From Luteimonas sp. BLCC-B24 (GTDB lineage: Bacteria; Pseudomonadota; Gammaproteobacteria; Xanthomonadales; Xanthomonadaceae), in the NCBI RefSeq assembly GCF_028550595.1, contig NZ_JAQQGN010000009.1, positions 1-64,000 on the forward strand: a stretch of 64,000 bases of DNA, read 5' to 3'. This document shows, in pieces, positions 8,198-17,079 of this stretch. The first letter of the stretch is position 1, and the number at the start of each line of letters is the position of its first letter. The position numbers were made by a program, and so were the translations under genes. The notes under the pieces were generated by a model. The model worked only from the letters and a program-made list of their open reading frames with translations. It ran no database searches and was not told the origin of the DNA.

Positions 8198-8857
8198 ATG
8201 TCCGAGCCGCCGATCGAAGTGAGCGCCGAGGGCGTGGAGCCGAAGGCGCGCAAGACGGGACATCGCGCGAGCGATCTCGCCATCGGACTCGCGGCGCTGC
8301 TCATTTCGCTGATCTCGCTGGCCGTGGCGATCCACCACGGCAAGATGCAGGAACGGCTCGTGGCTGCGAACTCGTGGCCGTATCTCACCTACATCACCAC
8401 CAACGGTGGATTCGGTGAGGAACCGGGGCGCATCGTGCTGGCGATCGAGAACGCGGGCAGCGGGCCGGCGCTGCTGCAGAACCTCGTGGTCCGTTACCGC
8501 GGCGAGGTGGTGAAGCATCCGCAGCATCTGCTCCAGCTGTGCTGCGGAGTCGCGCCGGGCGTGGATCTCACCCGGCAGGCGCCACCGCCGGCGGCTGCGG
8601 CGCAACTCGCACCCAGTGCCGTGGGCTCGGCGATCGGTGTCTACAAGCCGGGCATGCGCACCCGCGTGCTGGAGTACGCGGCCGATCCCGCGCAACAGGC
8701 CATCTGGGACGGGCTCAACAGCGCACGCGTGGAGCTGGAGTTCGATGCCTGCTACTGCTCGGTGCTCGACGAATGTTTCCGGTCCGACCTCGTCTCGATG
8801 ACGCCCACGCGCGTCGACGCGTGCCCTGCGCGCGGGCCCGATACGTTCGGCGGCTGA
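8198..8857 (+). CDS. Single-pass membrane protein of unknown function
   Basis: 219 residues. Residues about 25-45 (ASDLAIGLAALLISLISLAV) form one hydrophobic helix after a charged N-terminus, so the larger C-terminal part probably lies in the periplasm. That part carries five or six cysteines (LCCG, CYCS, ECFRSD, DACP). I recognise no domain with confidence. ATG 8198 is chosen because the hydrophobic helix and coherent codon use start there; the upstream in-frame extension is arginine-rich shadow sequence. No operon partner is evident. Confidence 0.75.
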   Translation: MSEPPIEVSAEGVEPKARKTGHRASDLAIGLAALLISLISLAVAIHHGKMQERLVAANSWPYLTYITTNGGFGEEPGRIVLAIENAGSGPALLQNLVVRYRGEVVKHPQHLLQLCCGVAPGVDLTRQAPPPAAAAQLAPSAVGSAIGVYKPGMRTRVLEYAADPAQQAIWDGLNSARVELEFDACYCSVLDECFRSDLVSMTPTRVDACPARGPDTFGG

Positions 8858-9001
8858 GCGGCGACGGCATCAGAGCAACCTGGTTCGTGCCGCCGTCTGC
8901 CGGGCGAGTAGTCACCCTGGCTTTCATGCGTTCTGGCCCGACGTCGGCAGATTGATGACAGGGCTGACGCATCGGGCACCTGCAGGCAGCGGAGTCCGGC
9001 C

Positions 9002-10054
9002 TCAGTCGCAGCGCGGCAGGTGCACCGCCGACGGTGCATTCCGGTCTTCGCGGGCTCGCTGCGGGACAGTTGATGCGGCGCCGCCGTCGACGGGCCGTCG
9101 GGGCGCTGCGGTCTGCAACATCGAGGCCGTGCGCGCCAGCAGCTGCTGCAGGGCCGGAAGCGGCTCGCTGCACTCCACCAGCTCGGCGGGCCGTCCGAGC
9201 ATCAGGATCTGGGCGATCAGCGCGTCGGGACTGTCGGCGCCGACCCGCAGCAGGCTGTGGGTGGCCGATTCGCACTCCAGGATGCCGCACCACAGAGGCA
9301 GCGCGGCTTCGAGTTCGGCCACCGTGCCCGGCACGCGCAGGGTGACGCGGCAGGCGAAGGGCGCGTAGGCGATGCCGCGTTCCAGCCGCGCGGCCACGTC
9401 GGCTGGAACCGCGCGCGGTGGAAACGCCGACCCCAGGCGCGGCGCGTGCACGCGGTCGACGCGGAAGCTGCGCCAGTCATCGCGGTCCTGGTCCCAGGCG
9501 ATGAGGTACCAGCGGCGACCGAAGTTGGCCAGGCGCAGCGGTTCCACCCGCCGCTGGCTCGGCTCGCCCGTGTGGTTGCTGTACGCGAAGGCCAGCGTGC
9601 GGCAATCGCGGCATGCGGTGGCCAGGGTCTGCAGCAGGCCGGCATCCACCAGAGGCGGGCCGGTGCGCAGCGACAGCGTGACCGCATGCAGCGCACTGCT
9701 GCGCCGGCGCAGGCGCGCGGGCATCAGCTGGTCCAGCTTGGCGAGCAGTGCCAGGGCCGCGTCTTCGAGGCCGCCCACGTTGGCGCTGGCGGCGCGCAGT
9801 GCGAGGGCCAGCGTCACCGCTTCGTCGTCATCGAGCATCAGCGGTGGCAACTCGGCGCCGCGGCCGAGCGCGTAGCCGCCACCCACGCCCGAGGACGCCT
9901 CCACCGGATAGCCCAGCTCGCGCAGGCGATCGACATCGCGGCGCACGGTGCGCGCGTCCACCCCCAGTTCGGCAGCGAGCGCCGCACCGGCCCAGTGCCG
10001 CCGCGATTGCAGCAGGCTGGCCAATCGCAGCAACCGGGCGGACGTCGACAACAC
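9002..10054 (-). CDS. YafY-type transcriptional regulator (HTH + WYL domains)
   Basis: 350 residues. An N-terminal winged HTH (RLLRLASLLQ through RRDVDRLRELGYPV) is followed by a WYL ligand-sensing domain with the diagnostic motif RRWYLIAWD and the conserved arginine segment FRVDRV. WYL proteins are one-component regulators that often bind nucleic-acid or nucleotide ligands. Translation probably starts at GTG 10054 or TTG 10051; there is no ATG in place. It diverges from the glutathione transferase gene at 10130. The 75-bp gap holds two overlapping perfect inverted repeats that are good candidates for its own operator. Confidence 0.9.
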   Translation of the reverse strand: MLSTSARLLRLASLLQSRRHWAGAALAAELGVDARTVRRDVDRLRELGYPVEASSGVGGGYALGRGAELPPLMLDDDEAVTLALALRAASANVGGLEDAALALLAKLDQLMPARLRRRSSALHAVTLSLRTGPPLVDAGLLQTLATACRDCRTLAFAYSNHTGEPSQRRVEPLRLANFGRRWYLIAWDQDRDDWRSFRVDRVHAPRLGSAFPPRAVPADVAARLERGIAYAPFACRVTLRVPGTVAELEAALPLWCGILECESATHSLLRVGADSPDALIAQILMLGRPAELVECSEPLPALQQLLARTASMLQTAAPRRPVDGGAASTVPQRAREDRNAPSAVHLPRCD

Positions 10055-10070
10055 GCGGCCAGCGTATCGA

Positions 10071-10096
10071 GGACAGAAACTGTCCGCAACGCGGAC
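10071..10096. promoter_or_regulatory. Double palindromic operator between WYL regulator and GST
   Basis: Two perfect 6-3-6 inverted repeats overlap: GGACAGAAACTGTCC (10071-10085) and GTCCGCAACGCGGAC (10082-10096). Their centres are 11 bp apart, one helical turn, so two dimers could bind the same face of DNA. The site lies 17 bp from the regulator start and 34 bp from the GST start, suiting control of both. Binding by the WYL protein is inference. Confidence 0.7.
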
Positions 10097-10129
10097 TAGG
10101 CTCTGCGCATCCATCCACCGGGAGTCGCC

Positions 10130-10780
10130 ATGACCACGTCCGCCGTCACGCTGTACCACAACCCCCAGTCCCGTTCGGCCGGCACACGCATCCTGCTCGA
10201 AGCGCTGGGCATCGACTACGCGGTGGCGTTGCTCGACTTCGCCAGCGGCCAGAACCGCACGCCGGAATTTCTGGCCATCAATCCATTCGGCAAGCTGCCC
10301 ACGCTGGTGCATGGCGAGACGGTGCTCACCGAACAGATCGCCATCGTGATCTACCTGGCCGACCGCTTCCCCCAGGCCGCCCTCGCACCCGCGATCGACG
10401 ACCCCCTGCGCGGCCCCTACCTGCGCTGGCTGGCGTTCTACGCCGGCTGCTTCGAGCCGGCCGTCGTCGACCGCGCCTACAAGCGCGAGCCCATCGAGGC
10501 CTCGGCCTCGCCGTACGGCGATTACGACACCGTCATCGCGACGCTGGCCGCGCAATTGGCGAAGGCCGACTATCTGCTCGGTGATCGCCTGACCGCGGCC
10601 GACCTGCACTGGGGCAATGCGTTGAAGTGGACCACCGGCTTCGGCATCGTGCCCACGCTGCCGGTGTTCATGGACTACATCGCCCGGGTCGATACGCACC
10701 CGGCCTGCGCGCGCGCCCGCGAACTCGACGCTGCGCTGCTGGCCACGATGGCCCCGTCGCCGACGACCTCGGCCGACTGA
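10130..10780 (+). CDS. Glutathione S-transferase family protein
   Basis: 216 residues. The N-terminal thioredoxin-like fold opens with YHNPQSRSAGT and contains the cis-proline segment GKLPTL and the glutathione-contacting LTEQIAI. The C-terminal helical domain follows. It likely conjugates glutathione to electrophiles or reduces peroxides; the substrate cannot be told. It diverges from the WYL regulator and shares a 75-bp control region with paired palindromes, so it is the probable target of that regulator. Confidence 0.92.
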   Translation: MTTSAVTLYHNPQSRSAGTRILLEALGIDYAVALLDFASGQNRTPEFLAINPFGKLPTLVHGETVLTEQIAIVIYLADRFPQAALAPAIDDPLRGPYLRWLAFYAGCFEPAVVDRAYKREPIEASASPYGDYDTVIATLAAQLAKADYLLGDRLTAADLHWGNALKWTTGFGIVPTLPVFMDYIARVDTHPACARARELDAALLATMAPSPTTSAD

Positions 10781-10818
10781 CGGGTCGGGCGCCGCGTGCC
10801 GCGCCGGCGGATCGCGCG

Positions 10819-11102
10819 CTAGAACGGAATGACCGAGACCTCGCCCGGAATGTCGACCTGGCTCGCAAGGGCGATGGCGTCGTCCAGGGTCTCCGGGGCG
10901 TGTGCGCGGCGGTCAGCATCTCGTACGGCGCGGTGCCGTCGCCGATGCAGAACCAGTCGATGGCCTCCACGATGTCCTCCGCGTCGGCGCCCACCACGCC
11001 GACGTAGCGGACGCCTTCGTCGATCCATCCGGCCACGAGTACATCCAGTCCGGGGCGAAGGCCGCTTCTCGAGTGCAGCACGAGTTTTCGAACGGCTGTC
11101 AT
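10819..11102 (-). pseudogene. Small conserved protein broken by a frameshift
   Basis: From ATG 11102 one frame reads TAVRKLVLHSRSG, then VGVVGADAEDIVEAIDWFC and GDGTAPYEMLTAAH. The natural ending PETLDDAIALASQVDIP followed by GEVSVIPF is in another frame that stops at 10819. The break lies at about 10895-10905 (net -1, or +2), in CACACGCCCCGG. Together the halves make a plausible 94-residue protein resembling the DUF7684 type (recalled from memory, not searched). Either a young pseudogene or a sequencing error. Confidence 0.65.
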
Positions 11103-11424
11103 GGGGCGGAACGCTCCCGAAGTCACGGAGACGACGGTGCCAGCTTCACCCGGGTCGCGCCGCGGCCCGGTGAGTGTCGACGCGCGCTTGCTGCGTTGGA
11201 GCCACGTCCCGGCTTCGCGACGCCGGGCGCACGGTAGCGGGGCGGCGTCCGGTCACGAACGACGGGTGCCGCGCTGCGTGGGCGGTGCGGATGCGTCCAT
11301 CCACACCGCCATGGGACCTGCCGGCTTGCCGAATCCGAACACGCGGGCGTCGACCATTCACGGCATGCAGGCCCGACCGCACGTAGCGTGTCCATCGACT
11401 CCTCGAAATGAAACGGTGAACGAC
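11103..11424. other. Intergenic stretch, nothing recognised
   Basis: About 320 bases between a broken small gene and a tiny membrane-protein gene. Reading frames here are arginine-rich shadows on both strands and I see no RNA or repeat signature. Confidence 0.4.
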
Positions 11425-11511
11425 ATGCTCAAGTTTCTGGCTTCCACGGCCGGTGTCATCTTCCTGATCGGCCTGGTCGTGGTCATCGGTCTGTTGATGC
11501 TGATCTTCTAA
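11425..11511 (+). CDS. 28-residue single-helix membrane protein
   Basis: Encodes MLKFLASTAGVIFLIGLVVV and eight further residues, almost wholly hydrophobic after the first three, so it is a single transmembrane helix. The start is ATG 11425; GTG 11416 would add three residues. Support for a real gene: start, clean helix and stop, followed nine bases later by a perfect terminator hairpin. Function unknown; such proteins often regulate larger membrane partners. Confidence 0.6.
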   Translation: MLKFLASTAGVIFLIGLVVVIGLLMLIF

Positions 11512-11519
11512 GCGACAGG

Positions 11520-11541
11520 CAGCGCCCTCCGTGGGGCGCTG
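11520..11541 (+). terminator. Hairpin after the 28-residue membrane protein
   Basis: Perfect 8-bp stem CAGCGCCC/GGGCGCTG with a six-base loop (TCCGTG), nine bases past the stop. No T-run follows, which is common in very GC-rich genomes. Confidence 0.7.
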
Positions 11542-11705
11542 CGATCAGCCGGGTCCCGAGCCGACACCCGCTTTGCTGGACGTCCCGGCGCTGTCGTGGT
11601 GCGGCTCACGGCGCCGAGGCGGCCCGAACCCGTCATCGACCGCCCTGTCGTGATCACCGCGTCGCGTCGCCTCAGCGGCGGCGGCCGTTGGCCCCCAGGA
11701 TGCCT

Positions 11706-11948
11706 TCAACGCGCCCTGAGCCAGTCGTGCAGCATCGACGGCGGCATCGGGCGCGCGAACAGATAGCCCTGGAACTGGTCGCAGCCCATGCCGATCAGGA
11801 GGTCGCGCTGGGCGACCGACTCCACGCCCTCGGCCAGCGCGCTCATGTGCATCACCTGCGAGATCTCGATGATCTTGCCGAGCAGGCGCTGCGCGCTGTC
11901 CTGGCTGACGGCCTCCTGCACGAACTGGCGGTCGATCTTGAGCTTGCG
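11706..11948 (-). pseudogene. C-terminal remnant of an EAL cyclic-di-GMP phosphodiesterase
   Basis: The frame reads KLKIDRQFV, ALAEGVESVAQRDLL and GCDQFQGYLFARP, then stops at 11706. These are the last conserved motifs of an EAL domain (LKID, AEGVE, GCD..QGYL..RP). Upstream of KLKID the homology ends abruptly and the sequence runs towards the TonB-receptor gene, so at least two thirds of the domain, with the EAL motif itself, is missing. Dead remnant. Confidence 0.8.
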
Positions 11949-12038
11949 CACGGCAGTCCCCTGTCGTCCTCGGTGCCGGCGCCGGCTCACGCGTCGGTGC
12001 GGTCTCGGCGTGGGGCGTATCTCCCCACGAGACCTCAC

Positions 12039-14267
12039 ATGACCCTCCGTCCGCTGTCCGCTGCTGTCGCCATCGTCCTGTTGGCCCCCCCTTGCCTGCC
12101 CTCGCCCAAGGCGCACCCGCAACGTCGCCCGTCGATCTCGACCAGCTTCGCGTGGTCGGCGAGCGCCGGGCGCAATCCCCGCTCACCGCGCTGCCCGGCA
12201 CGGTGTTGAGCGGGGATGCGCTCGTGCGTCGGCGCCAGGGCGGGCTGGGTGAAACCCTGGCCGGTCTGCCCGGCGTGCATCTGGACAGCTTCGGCGGCGG
12301 GGCCTCGCGCCCGGTGATCCGGGGCCAGACGCTGCCGCGCATCGAGATCCTGTCCGACGGCGCGGCGCTGTTCGATGCGGCCTCGGTCTCGCCCGACCAC
12401 GCCATCACCACCGAACCGCTGCTGCTCGACGCGATCGAGGTCATCCGCGGACCGGCGGCGGTGATCTACGGCGGCAACGCCATGAACGGTGCGGTGAACC
12501 TGATCGACGGGCGCATTCCCAAGACGCTGCCGCGCAACGGCGCCAGCGGCAGCGCCGAGGTGCGGCTGGGATCGGGCGATCGCGAAACGGCCGGCGTGGG
12601 CGGGATCACCGCGTCGGCCGGGCCGCTCGCATTGCATGCCGAGGTCGCCCGTCGCCACGGCGACGACTACGACATTCCCGGCGGGCAGCTGCGCGATTCC
12701 TTCGCCGAGGGCAGTACCGGCGCGCTGGGCGCGTCGTGGATCACCGCGCGCGGCTACATCGGCATCGCCCACACCCGCCGGGGGAGCGAATACGGCCTGC
12801 CGGGACATTCGCATCTCAACGGCGTGTGCCACACCCACGACATCGATCTGCACTGCGAGGCCCACGGTGCGTACGAGGATCCGTTCGGCTCGTCGGACGA
12901 CCACACCGCCTCCATCCGCCTGCGCCACGAACGCACCGACCTGCGCGCGGACTATGCCGACCCGTTCCCCGGCTTCGACCATCTGCGCCTGCGGCTGTCG
13001 TCCACCGATTACCGGCCTGACGAGATCGACGGCCCGGCGCTCTTCAGCCGCTACACCAACGAGGTGGAGGATGGCCGCATCGATCTCACCCACGCGCCGC
13101 TGTGGGGCTTTACCGGCACCTTCGGCGTGCAGTACACCGACGGCACCTTCAGCGGACTCAACGTCAACACGCTGCATCGGGAGTTTCCCGAGAACGGATA
13201 TGCGCTGATGCCGCCCTATACCCACGTCACCCGCCAGTACGGCGTGTTCGTGAGCGAGCACCGCGCCTTCGGTGCGTTCGATCTCGATCTCACTCTGCGC
13301 AAGGACTGGCGGCGCATCCACGCGCCCGCGCCCGGCTTCCGCCATGCCCTCACGCCGCTCTACCAGGCGCTGTTCGAAGAGTGGTACGGACCCGACTGGG
13401 AGCAGGTGATCCGCGACGAAGTCACGGAGAGCTACATCGCGCGCAATCCGGAGGCCAGGCAGAACCCGCTGTCGGCGTCCATCGGCGGCACCTGGAATCT
13501 CGACGGCGGCTATGCGGTCGCGCTGTCGCTGGGCCGTACCCAGCGCGCCCCGAGCGTGCGCGAGCTCTATGCCTACGGCAACAATCTCGCCACCAACAGC
13601 TACGAAGTGGGACTGGTGCGCTCGCGCAGTGCATCGCCGACGTTCCCTGCGAACCGGCCCGATCTCATCGAGACCACACGCTCGGCCGATCTGACGTTCC
13701 GCGGCGCCGGCGGCCCGGTGGAGTTCGAGGTGGGCGTGTTCCACCAGGACATCGACGATTACGTGTTCGCACGCCTGATCGAAACCGACGACGCCACCGG
13801 CGTGGCACACAACTATCTGCTGTACACGGCGGCGGACGCCAGGTTCACCGGGGTCGACGGGCAGGTGAGCCTGCGCGTGGACGATGCGCACCGCATCACC
13901 CTGCTCGGCGACTCCGTGCGTGCCGATCTGCGCAGCGAGGACGACCGCGTGCCGCGGATGCCGCCGGGCCGCCTGGGCCTGCGCTACGAATGGACGCACG
14001 GCCCGTACGCGGCGGATGTCGAATACTTCCGCACCGCACCGCATCGCAGGACAGGATCGCGTCCTACGAAACGCGCACCGCGGGCTACGCATGCTCAATG
14101 CCGGCGTCGCCTATCGTCTGGCACTGAGCCCGCGCCAGTCGGCCGAGTTCTACATCCGCGCGACCACTCTGCTCGACGAGACCGCGTACGTGCACACCTG
14201 CTTCGTCAAGAACCAGTCGCCGATGCGCGGCCGGCACATGGTGCTGGGCGCGCGCTACACCTTCTGA
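12039..14267 (+). pseudogene. TonB-dependent receptor, ZnuD-like, with three frame breaks
   Basis: Outer-membrane receptor with signal peptide (from ATG 12039, MTLRPLSAAVAIVLLAPP, ending PALAQG), plug domain (VIRGQTLPRIEIL, VIRGPAAVIYGGNAMNGAVN) and barrel ending ARYTF. A His/Cys-rich loop near bases 12803-12903 (HSHLNG, CHTHDIDLHCEAHG) resembles the metal-capturing loop of ZnuD zinc receptors. The frame is broken three times: at seven C (12085-12091) inside the signal peptide, where eight would restore it; near 14040-14050; and near 14087-14090 (GGCTACGCATGC). It may be decaying, phase-variable at the poly-C run, or affected by base-calling errors. The main frame 12092-14040 is otherwise intact. 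Confidence 0.8.
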
Positions 14268-14413
14268 GCCGGACGTGGCGCCGCACCCCGCGGGCGGCGC
14301 CGTGGTCGCGGGGCGCGGAGGGATCGAACGGAGTGCGGACGCACGGCGTCGCCTGCATCCGGTCTTGCCGGCGTCGTCGCTAGACTCGGCCGACCTCGAC
14401 GCCCGGGAGCACC

Positions 14414-15508
14414 GTGGAGACCGAAGCCGACACCGAACGCCTCAATGTCGTCGAGCGCACGGGGCTCGAATTCCTGCGCCGCGGCTGCCGCCGCGACGGG
14501 AACGCGATCCGGCCGTGGACGGATGCCGACCGGGCGCGCGTTCGCGGACTGCAGACCTGGGCGATCGTGCTGTGCGGCCTCGCGGGTGCGGTGTCGGCCG
14601 CGCTGATCGGGGCGGCGGATCTCTGGCTGCAGGCGGTGCTCGTGCGCGGCGGCGAACCGTCGCTGCTGGCGCCGGGCGACGATCCCGCGTACTGGGCGGC
14701 GTATGGCGGCATCGCGCTGGTGCTGAGTCTGCTGGAAGTGTTGGCGATGTACTGGGTGCTGCTGCGCAGCGTGGCCGGGATCGCGGACGCCGCCGGGCTT
14801 TCCTTTTCCGGCCCCGAGGCCCGGGACGTGCTGACGACGGGCCTGTCGCGCGCGGCACTGGATATTCCCAACCCGCGCCGCGCGCTGCACGGCCTGGATC
14901 CGTACGCGCGGACCTCGCGGCTGAAGCTGCTGGCCTACACCGCGCTGTATCGCATCAAGGTCGGCGCGACCAGTTTCATCGTGCGCATTCTCGCGCGCCG
15001 CGTCCTGGCGCGCAGCGGCCTGCGCGTCTTGCTGCCGTTCGCGGCGGTGCCGGTGTTCGCCGGCTGGAATGCGCTGATCGCGTGGTGGGTGATCCGGGAG
15101 GCGCGTGTACGGGCCGCCGGGCCGCTGGCCGTGCGCGAGGCGATCGCCGCGCTCGAGCGCGCCGGTCTCGATGCGGACGGCCGGCGCCTCGCACTGGATG
15201 CCGTGGCCGAACTCGTCGTCGCGGCCGCCGATGCGCACCCGAACTACGATCTGCTGCTCGCGCACCTGCGCGAGACGTTCGACATCGAACCGCACATCCC
15301 CGACTGGCCGGACGTGCGCGCCCGTCTCGCGCGCGCGGACGGCGGCACGCAACGCGCCGTACTCGCGTTGATGACCACGACCACGGCCTTGCGCGGACAC
15401 CGCCGGCGTCGGCAGCGGCGCGTTCTCGAAGCCGCCTACGCGGCCTGCGACACGCCGATGGGCGATGCGCTCGACACGGCACGACGGCGGATCGCCGAAG
15501 GGCGCTGA
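14414..15508 (+). CDS. Conserved membrane protein of unknown function
   Basis: 364 residues from a GTG start preceded by GGGAGC. Two hydrophobic helices lie near residues 45-70 and 95-120, and a third hydrophobic stretch near 205-225 (LRVLLPFAAVPVFAGWNALI). The N-terminus contains FLRRGCRRDGNAIRPW. The C-terminal third is soluble, helical and arginine-rich. It resembles the LBF_2804-type family as I remember it, without a search, so I leave it unnamed. It stands alone between the TonB receptor and a sensor kinase. Confidence 0.75.
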   Translation: METEADTERLNVVERTGLEFLRRGCRRDGNAIRPWTDADRARVRGLQTWAIVLCGLAGAVSAALIGAADLWLQAVLVRGGEPSLLAPGDDPAYWAAYGGIALVLSLLEVLAMYWVLLRSVAGIADAAGLSFSGPEARDVLTTGLSRAALDIPNPRRALHGLDPYARTSRLKLLAYTALYRIKVGATSFIVRILARRVLARSGLRVLLPFAAVPVFAGWNALIAWWVIREARVRAAGPLAVREAIAALERAGLDADGRRLALDAVAELVVAAADAHPNYDLLLAHLRETFDIEPHIPDWPDVRARLARADGGTQRAVLALMTTTTALRGHRRRRQRRVLEAAYAACDTPMGDALDTARRRIAEGR

Positions 15509-15822
15509 GTCCGCCACCGGTCGCACCCCGTGCTGCGTACCGGCGGCCGCCCGGAGCGTCGGAGACTGCGCCGCCGTGCACGTTCGATGCGGAGGCGCCG
15601 CGGCACTTGCTGCCGGGTCCGGCACGGCCGGACGACGCGGCGCCGGAGACGGGCGTTCCGCGCTCCCGACATGCGCCCTGCGCGCGCGGCGTGGGTGATC
15701 CTGATCGCGGCCGCTCGGGCCCAGCGCGGCATCCCGCGGTGGGCGGCCCACAATGGGCGCGCGCCGACAGAACTCCTGCGTGTGTTCGGCTAGCATCGGG
15801 CGTCCACACATGAGGGATCGTG
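15509..15822. other. Intergenic region upstream of the sensor kinase
   Basis: About 310 bases with no supportable gene. The last 15 bases carry GAGGGATC, a usable ribosome binding site for the kinase. I see no clear repeat. Confidence 0.4.
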
Positions 15823-16938
15823 ATGCGGCTTGCCGATTTCATCGACACGAACGCGGACCGGATTCTCGAAGGCGCGGTCAGGTTCGCGCGGACCCAGGCG
15901 CCGGCCGGCGTGTCCTTCAGCGAGAAGGAGCTGCGCAACCATATTCCGGAAATCCTCAAGGCCATCGCGGCCGACCTGCGTTCGCCGCAGAGCGCCGCCG
16001 AGCAGCATGCGAAATCCGAGGGGCGCGCGCCGATGCCCGAGGGTCCGGAATCGGCCGCCACCTATCACGGTCGAACGCGCGCCATCGCCGGCTTCGGTAT
16101 TTCCCAGATGGTGGCCGAGTACCGCGCGCTGCGCGCCGCGGTGCTGCGGTTGTGGGCCGAGGACCGGCAGTTGGCGGGCGATTCGCTCGAGGACATCGTG
16201 CGTTTCAACGAGGCGATCGACCAGGCCGTGGCCGAATCACTGGCGGAGTTCTCGCGCGAGGTGGAATCGTGGCGGCAGATCTTCCTCGGTGCACTCGGTC
16301 ACGACCTGCGCGGCCCGCTGACGGCCGTGGTGTTCTCCGCCGATGCGCTGGCGTCCCGCACCCGCGATACGCCCTATGCCCGGCAGGTGGACCGCATCGT
16401 CAGCGGTGGCCTGCGCATGACCCGGTTGCTGGATGATCTGCTCGACTACAGCCGCAGCAAGCTCGGCGACGGCATGGTGATCCATGCCGAGGACTGCGAT
16501 CTGGGGCGGGCGCTCGGCGAAGAGCTGGAGCTGCTGCGTGCGGCGCTGCCGGAGACCACGATCGACTTCGAGGCCCGCGGTGAGACCGGTGGCCGCTTCG
16601 ACGCCTCGCGCCTGCGCGAAGCGATGCACAACCTCGTCGCCAACGCCGCGAAATACGGCACGCCCGGCGCCCGGGTCGACGTTCGGGTCGCCGGCGAATC
16701 CGGACACGTGACGATCCGCGTATCCAACGCGGGCGAGCCGATCAGCGACGAGGCCTTGCGGGTGATGTTCGACCCGCTGCGGCGGGGCGCGCGCGCGGCG
16801 ACCAAGGACGAGAACGTCAGTCTCGGTCTGGGCCTGTTCCTGGTGCGCGAGATTGCGCGCGCGCATGGCGGACGCGTCGATGCGGCCTCGGAGGACGGCG
16901 TCACCACGTTCGCGATCACGTTGCCGCGGCCGACCTGA
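15823..16938 (+). CDS. Sensor histidine kinase with RsbRD-like N-terminus
   Basis: 371 residues. The first ~150 residues (FIDTNADRILE, SEKELRNHIPEILKAI) match the four-helix RsbRD/RsbR co-antagonist domain. Then comes a HisKA dimerisation helix with the phosphorylatable His in LGHDLRGPLT, and a HATPase domain with N-box NLVANAAKYG and G2 box LGLGLFLVREIARAHGG. There is no transmembrane segment, so it is a cytoplasmic kinase. No response regulator is adjacent (orphan). ATG 15823 fits GAGGGATC spacing better than GTG 15820. Confidence 0.9.
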   Translation: MRLADFIDTNADRILEGAVRFARTQAPAGVSFSEKELRNHIPEILKAIAADLRSPQSAAEQHAKSEGRAPMPEGPESAATYHGRTRAIAGFGISQMVAEYRALRAAVLRLWAEDRQLAGDSLEDIVRFNEAIDQAVAESLAEFSREVESWRQIFLGALGHDLRGPLTAVVFSADALASRTRDTPYARQVDRIVSGGLRMTRLLDDLLDYSRSKLGDGMVIHAEDCDLGRALGEELELLRAALPETTIDFEARGETGGRFDASRLREAMHNLVANAAKYGTPGARVDVRVAGESGHVTIRVSNAGEPISDEALRVMFDPLRRGARAATKDENVSLGLGLFLVREIARAHGGRVDAASEDGVTTFAITLPRPT

Positions 16939-17079
16939 CGCACACGGGGCCTGCTGCCGCGTGCGTGGCCCCCGCATGCGGCCCGTGCCGCCTGTATACG
17001 GCGGCGGTGTGCCTGGCCTGGATCGACGCGTCAGGCGGCCCGGCCGCCCGGGCGCGACGTCCGGCCGAGCGGTGACGCA

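Noticed and set aside
12085-12091. Programmed ribosomal frameshifting at the poly-C run
   Set aside because: No downstream pseudoknot or in-frame overlap design is evident, and two more frame breaks occur near the 3' end; slippage or sequence error is simpler.
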